Assembly (NCBI GenBank): GCA_022360075.1
Contig: JAKSDN010001470.1
Coordinates: 1 to 7,296, forward strand
Length of the DNA: 7,296 bases
Source of the DNA: Kiloniellales bacterium
Lineage (GTDB): Bacteria > Pseudomonadota > Alphaproteobacteria > Kiloniellales > JAKSDN01
Reading direction: 5' to 3'
Shown here: positions 6,247 through 7,296 of the stretch, piece by piece
Numbering within the stretch: position 1 is the first letter of the stretch
How the letters are laid out: the number at the start of each line of letters is the position of its first letter
The notes under the pieces: model-generated
Told to the model about the DNA's origin: nothing
The model's database searches: none
Seen by the model: only the letters and a program-made list of their open reading frames with translations
Made by a program: the position numbers and the translations under genes

Positions 6247-7296
6247 GCTGCCACCCTGCCTGCGGCCGGATCGCTTTCGAACACGGTCTCGGTGAAGCGC
6301 TCGGCCAGCCGTCCGGAATCGGGGCCGAGCGCGCGCGGGGCATCGACGATGGGAACCAGGCGGCGCAGCTCCTCGACCAGCGGCCGCAGGCGCGGTGGCG
6401 CGGCGCGGTCCGTGACGGCGAGCGCCTGGCTCGCCACCACGGCGAGGATCGCCAGGCCGGCGTCGAGGCAGCGGCCGGCCTCGGCCTCCTTGCGCCAAGC
6501 GAGGAACGTGGGCAGCGCGACGTCGTTCTGGCCGAAGCCGCCGCCCTCGCTGCCCGGCAGAAACGTGCGCTGCGCCGCCGTGCGGGCTTGATCGGCATAG
6601 GCGAGCGCGGTCATGCCGAGGCAGCCGAGATAGGCGTCGGGCGCCGCCAGGAGCTGGTCCGGCAAACGGGAGATGTCGCCGTCCAGCAGCTTCGACACCT
6701 GGCGGTCGCAGAGCAGCGCCAGATCGGCCCAGGCGGCTGCCAGACCATCGAGCGCGGGATAGGCCTTGCCGTTGTGATAGCCGCCGGTCGAGAAGACGCG
6801 GCCCAGAGGATGCGCCGCATCGGGCGGGATGAAGACCGGGTTGTCGGAGACCGCCTTCAGGCTGATCTCGGCCACCTCCTCGGCCTGGGCCACGGCGCGC
6901 TCGGCCTGCCCGAGCACCCGCGGCAGAATCCGCCAGGAGACCGGCGCCTGGTAGGGCCGCCGTCGCGCGCCGCCGCCCTCCAGCCAACCGCGCAATGTGC
7001 GCAGCACCGCCGCCTCGTGGGGATCCTCCCAAAGTCCGTCGAGCGCGGCGTCGAAATGAACGAGGGGGGCCTCCAGGGCCTCGCAGGAGAGCGCGAAGAC
7101 CTCGACCGCCAGGGTCAGGCGCCGGCGCGCGGCGAGCGCGGCATCGGCGATCAAAGCGCTCGAGCAGGGACTGCCGTTGATCAGGGCCAGGCTTTCCTTT
7201 TCGCCGAGCTCGACGCTCTGCGCCAGCGGGCCGAAGAGCTGCGAGAGGGCCTGGATCTCGCCCGGACAGCCGTTGCCGAGGGCCGGTACCGGCGGC
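6243..7296 (-). CDS. Divergent HAL/PAL-family ammonia-lyase, C-terminal part (5' end outside window)
   Basis: The frame is open to the right edge and gives 350 residues. Histidine and aromatic amino acid lyases are about 510 residues, so roughly 150 are missing, including the Ala-Ser-Gly loop that forms the MIO cofactor. Family signatures seen, numbered from the first complete codon at 7295, are KESLALINGS (33-42, like KEGLALINGT), QAPVSWRILPRVLG (116-129, like QDPYSxRCxPQVLG), SDNPVF (150-155), STGGYHNGKAY (169-179, like SGGNFHxEPVA) and FGQNDVALP (254-262, at the QEDHVSM site). The family removes ammonia from histidine, phenylalanine or tyrosine without oxidation, or isomerises them. Here the catalytic tyrosine position reads Val119 and the acidic position reads Gln/Asn, so the substrate and even activity are open. 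It overlaps the downstream CHR transporter by 4 bases. I am confident of the superfamily, not of the reaction. Confidence 0.82.
   Translation of the reverse strand, partial: PPVPALGNGCPGEIQALSQLFGPLAQSVELGEKESLALINGSPCSSALIADAALAARRRLTLAVEVFALSCEALEAPLVHFDAALDGLWEDPHEAAVLRTLRGWLEGGGARRRPYQAPVSWRILPRVLGQAERAVAQAEEVAEISLKAVSDNPVFIPPDAAHPLGRVFSTGGYHNGKAYPALDGLAAAWADLALLCDRQVSKLLDGDISRLPDQLLAAPDAYLGCLGMTALAYADQARTAAQRTFLPGSEGGGFGQNDVALPTFLAWRKEAEAGRCLDAGLAILAVVASQALAVTDRAAPPRLRPLVEELRRLVPIVDAPRALGPDSGRLAERFTETVFESDPAAGRVAA

Noticed and set aside
5734..6591. A 285-codon plus-strand frame antisense to the transporter and lyase
   Set aside because: It spans the junction of two well-supported minus-strand genes and is a low-complexity translation rich in Arg, Ala and Gly.
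5023..7032. A 669-codon form of the ChrA-like protein with a long N-terminal extension
   Set aside because: The extension is an out-of-frame reading of the lyase gene and is Arg/Gly-rich without family similarity. GTG 6246 with its overlap explains the start.

Overview
The window comes from a high-GC bacterial chromosome. GC-rich third codon positions, long spurious antisense frames and a pair of palindromic intergenic repeats of the kind common in Alphaproteobacteria all point to an alphaproteobacterium, most likely Rhodospirillales-like. The taxonomic placement is inference from sequence character, not from a search.

Layout from left to right: (1) the 3' part of a plus-strand S-formylglutathione hydrolase gene (fghA), used in glutathione-dependent formaldehyde detoxification. 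(2) A 428-base convergent intergenic region with two nearly identical 119-bp elements, each built from two outward-facing hairpin arms. (3) A minus-strand ABC exporter half-transporter (membrane domain fused to ATPase domain). (4) A divergent intergenic region of about 500 bases with no convincing gene and four inverted repeats. (5) A plus-strand membrane fatty acid desaturase-type protein with three histidine boxes. (6) A minus-strand bactofilin whose stop codon interleaves with the desaturase stop in the tetranucleotide CTAG. (7) A minus-strand CHR-family (ChrA-like) two-domain membrane transporter. (8) Overlapping it by GTGA, the C-terminal 350 residues of a divergent HAL/PAL-family lyase, which runs off the right edge.

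Most of these genes are separate housekeeping or accessory functions rather than one system. The clearest functional unit is the lyase-ChrA pair, whose 4-base overlap implies co-translation. The lyase is the most unusual protein here. It keeps the family fold signatures but appears to have valine where the family's catalytic tyrosine lies, and asparagine near the position of the second active-site acid. The lyase active-site loop (MIO motif) is outside the window, so its chemistry cannot be settled from this sequence. I see no CRISPR array, rRNA, tRNA, transposase or phage gene.
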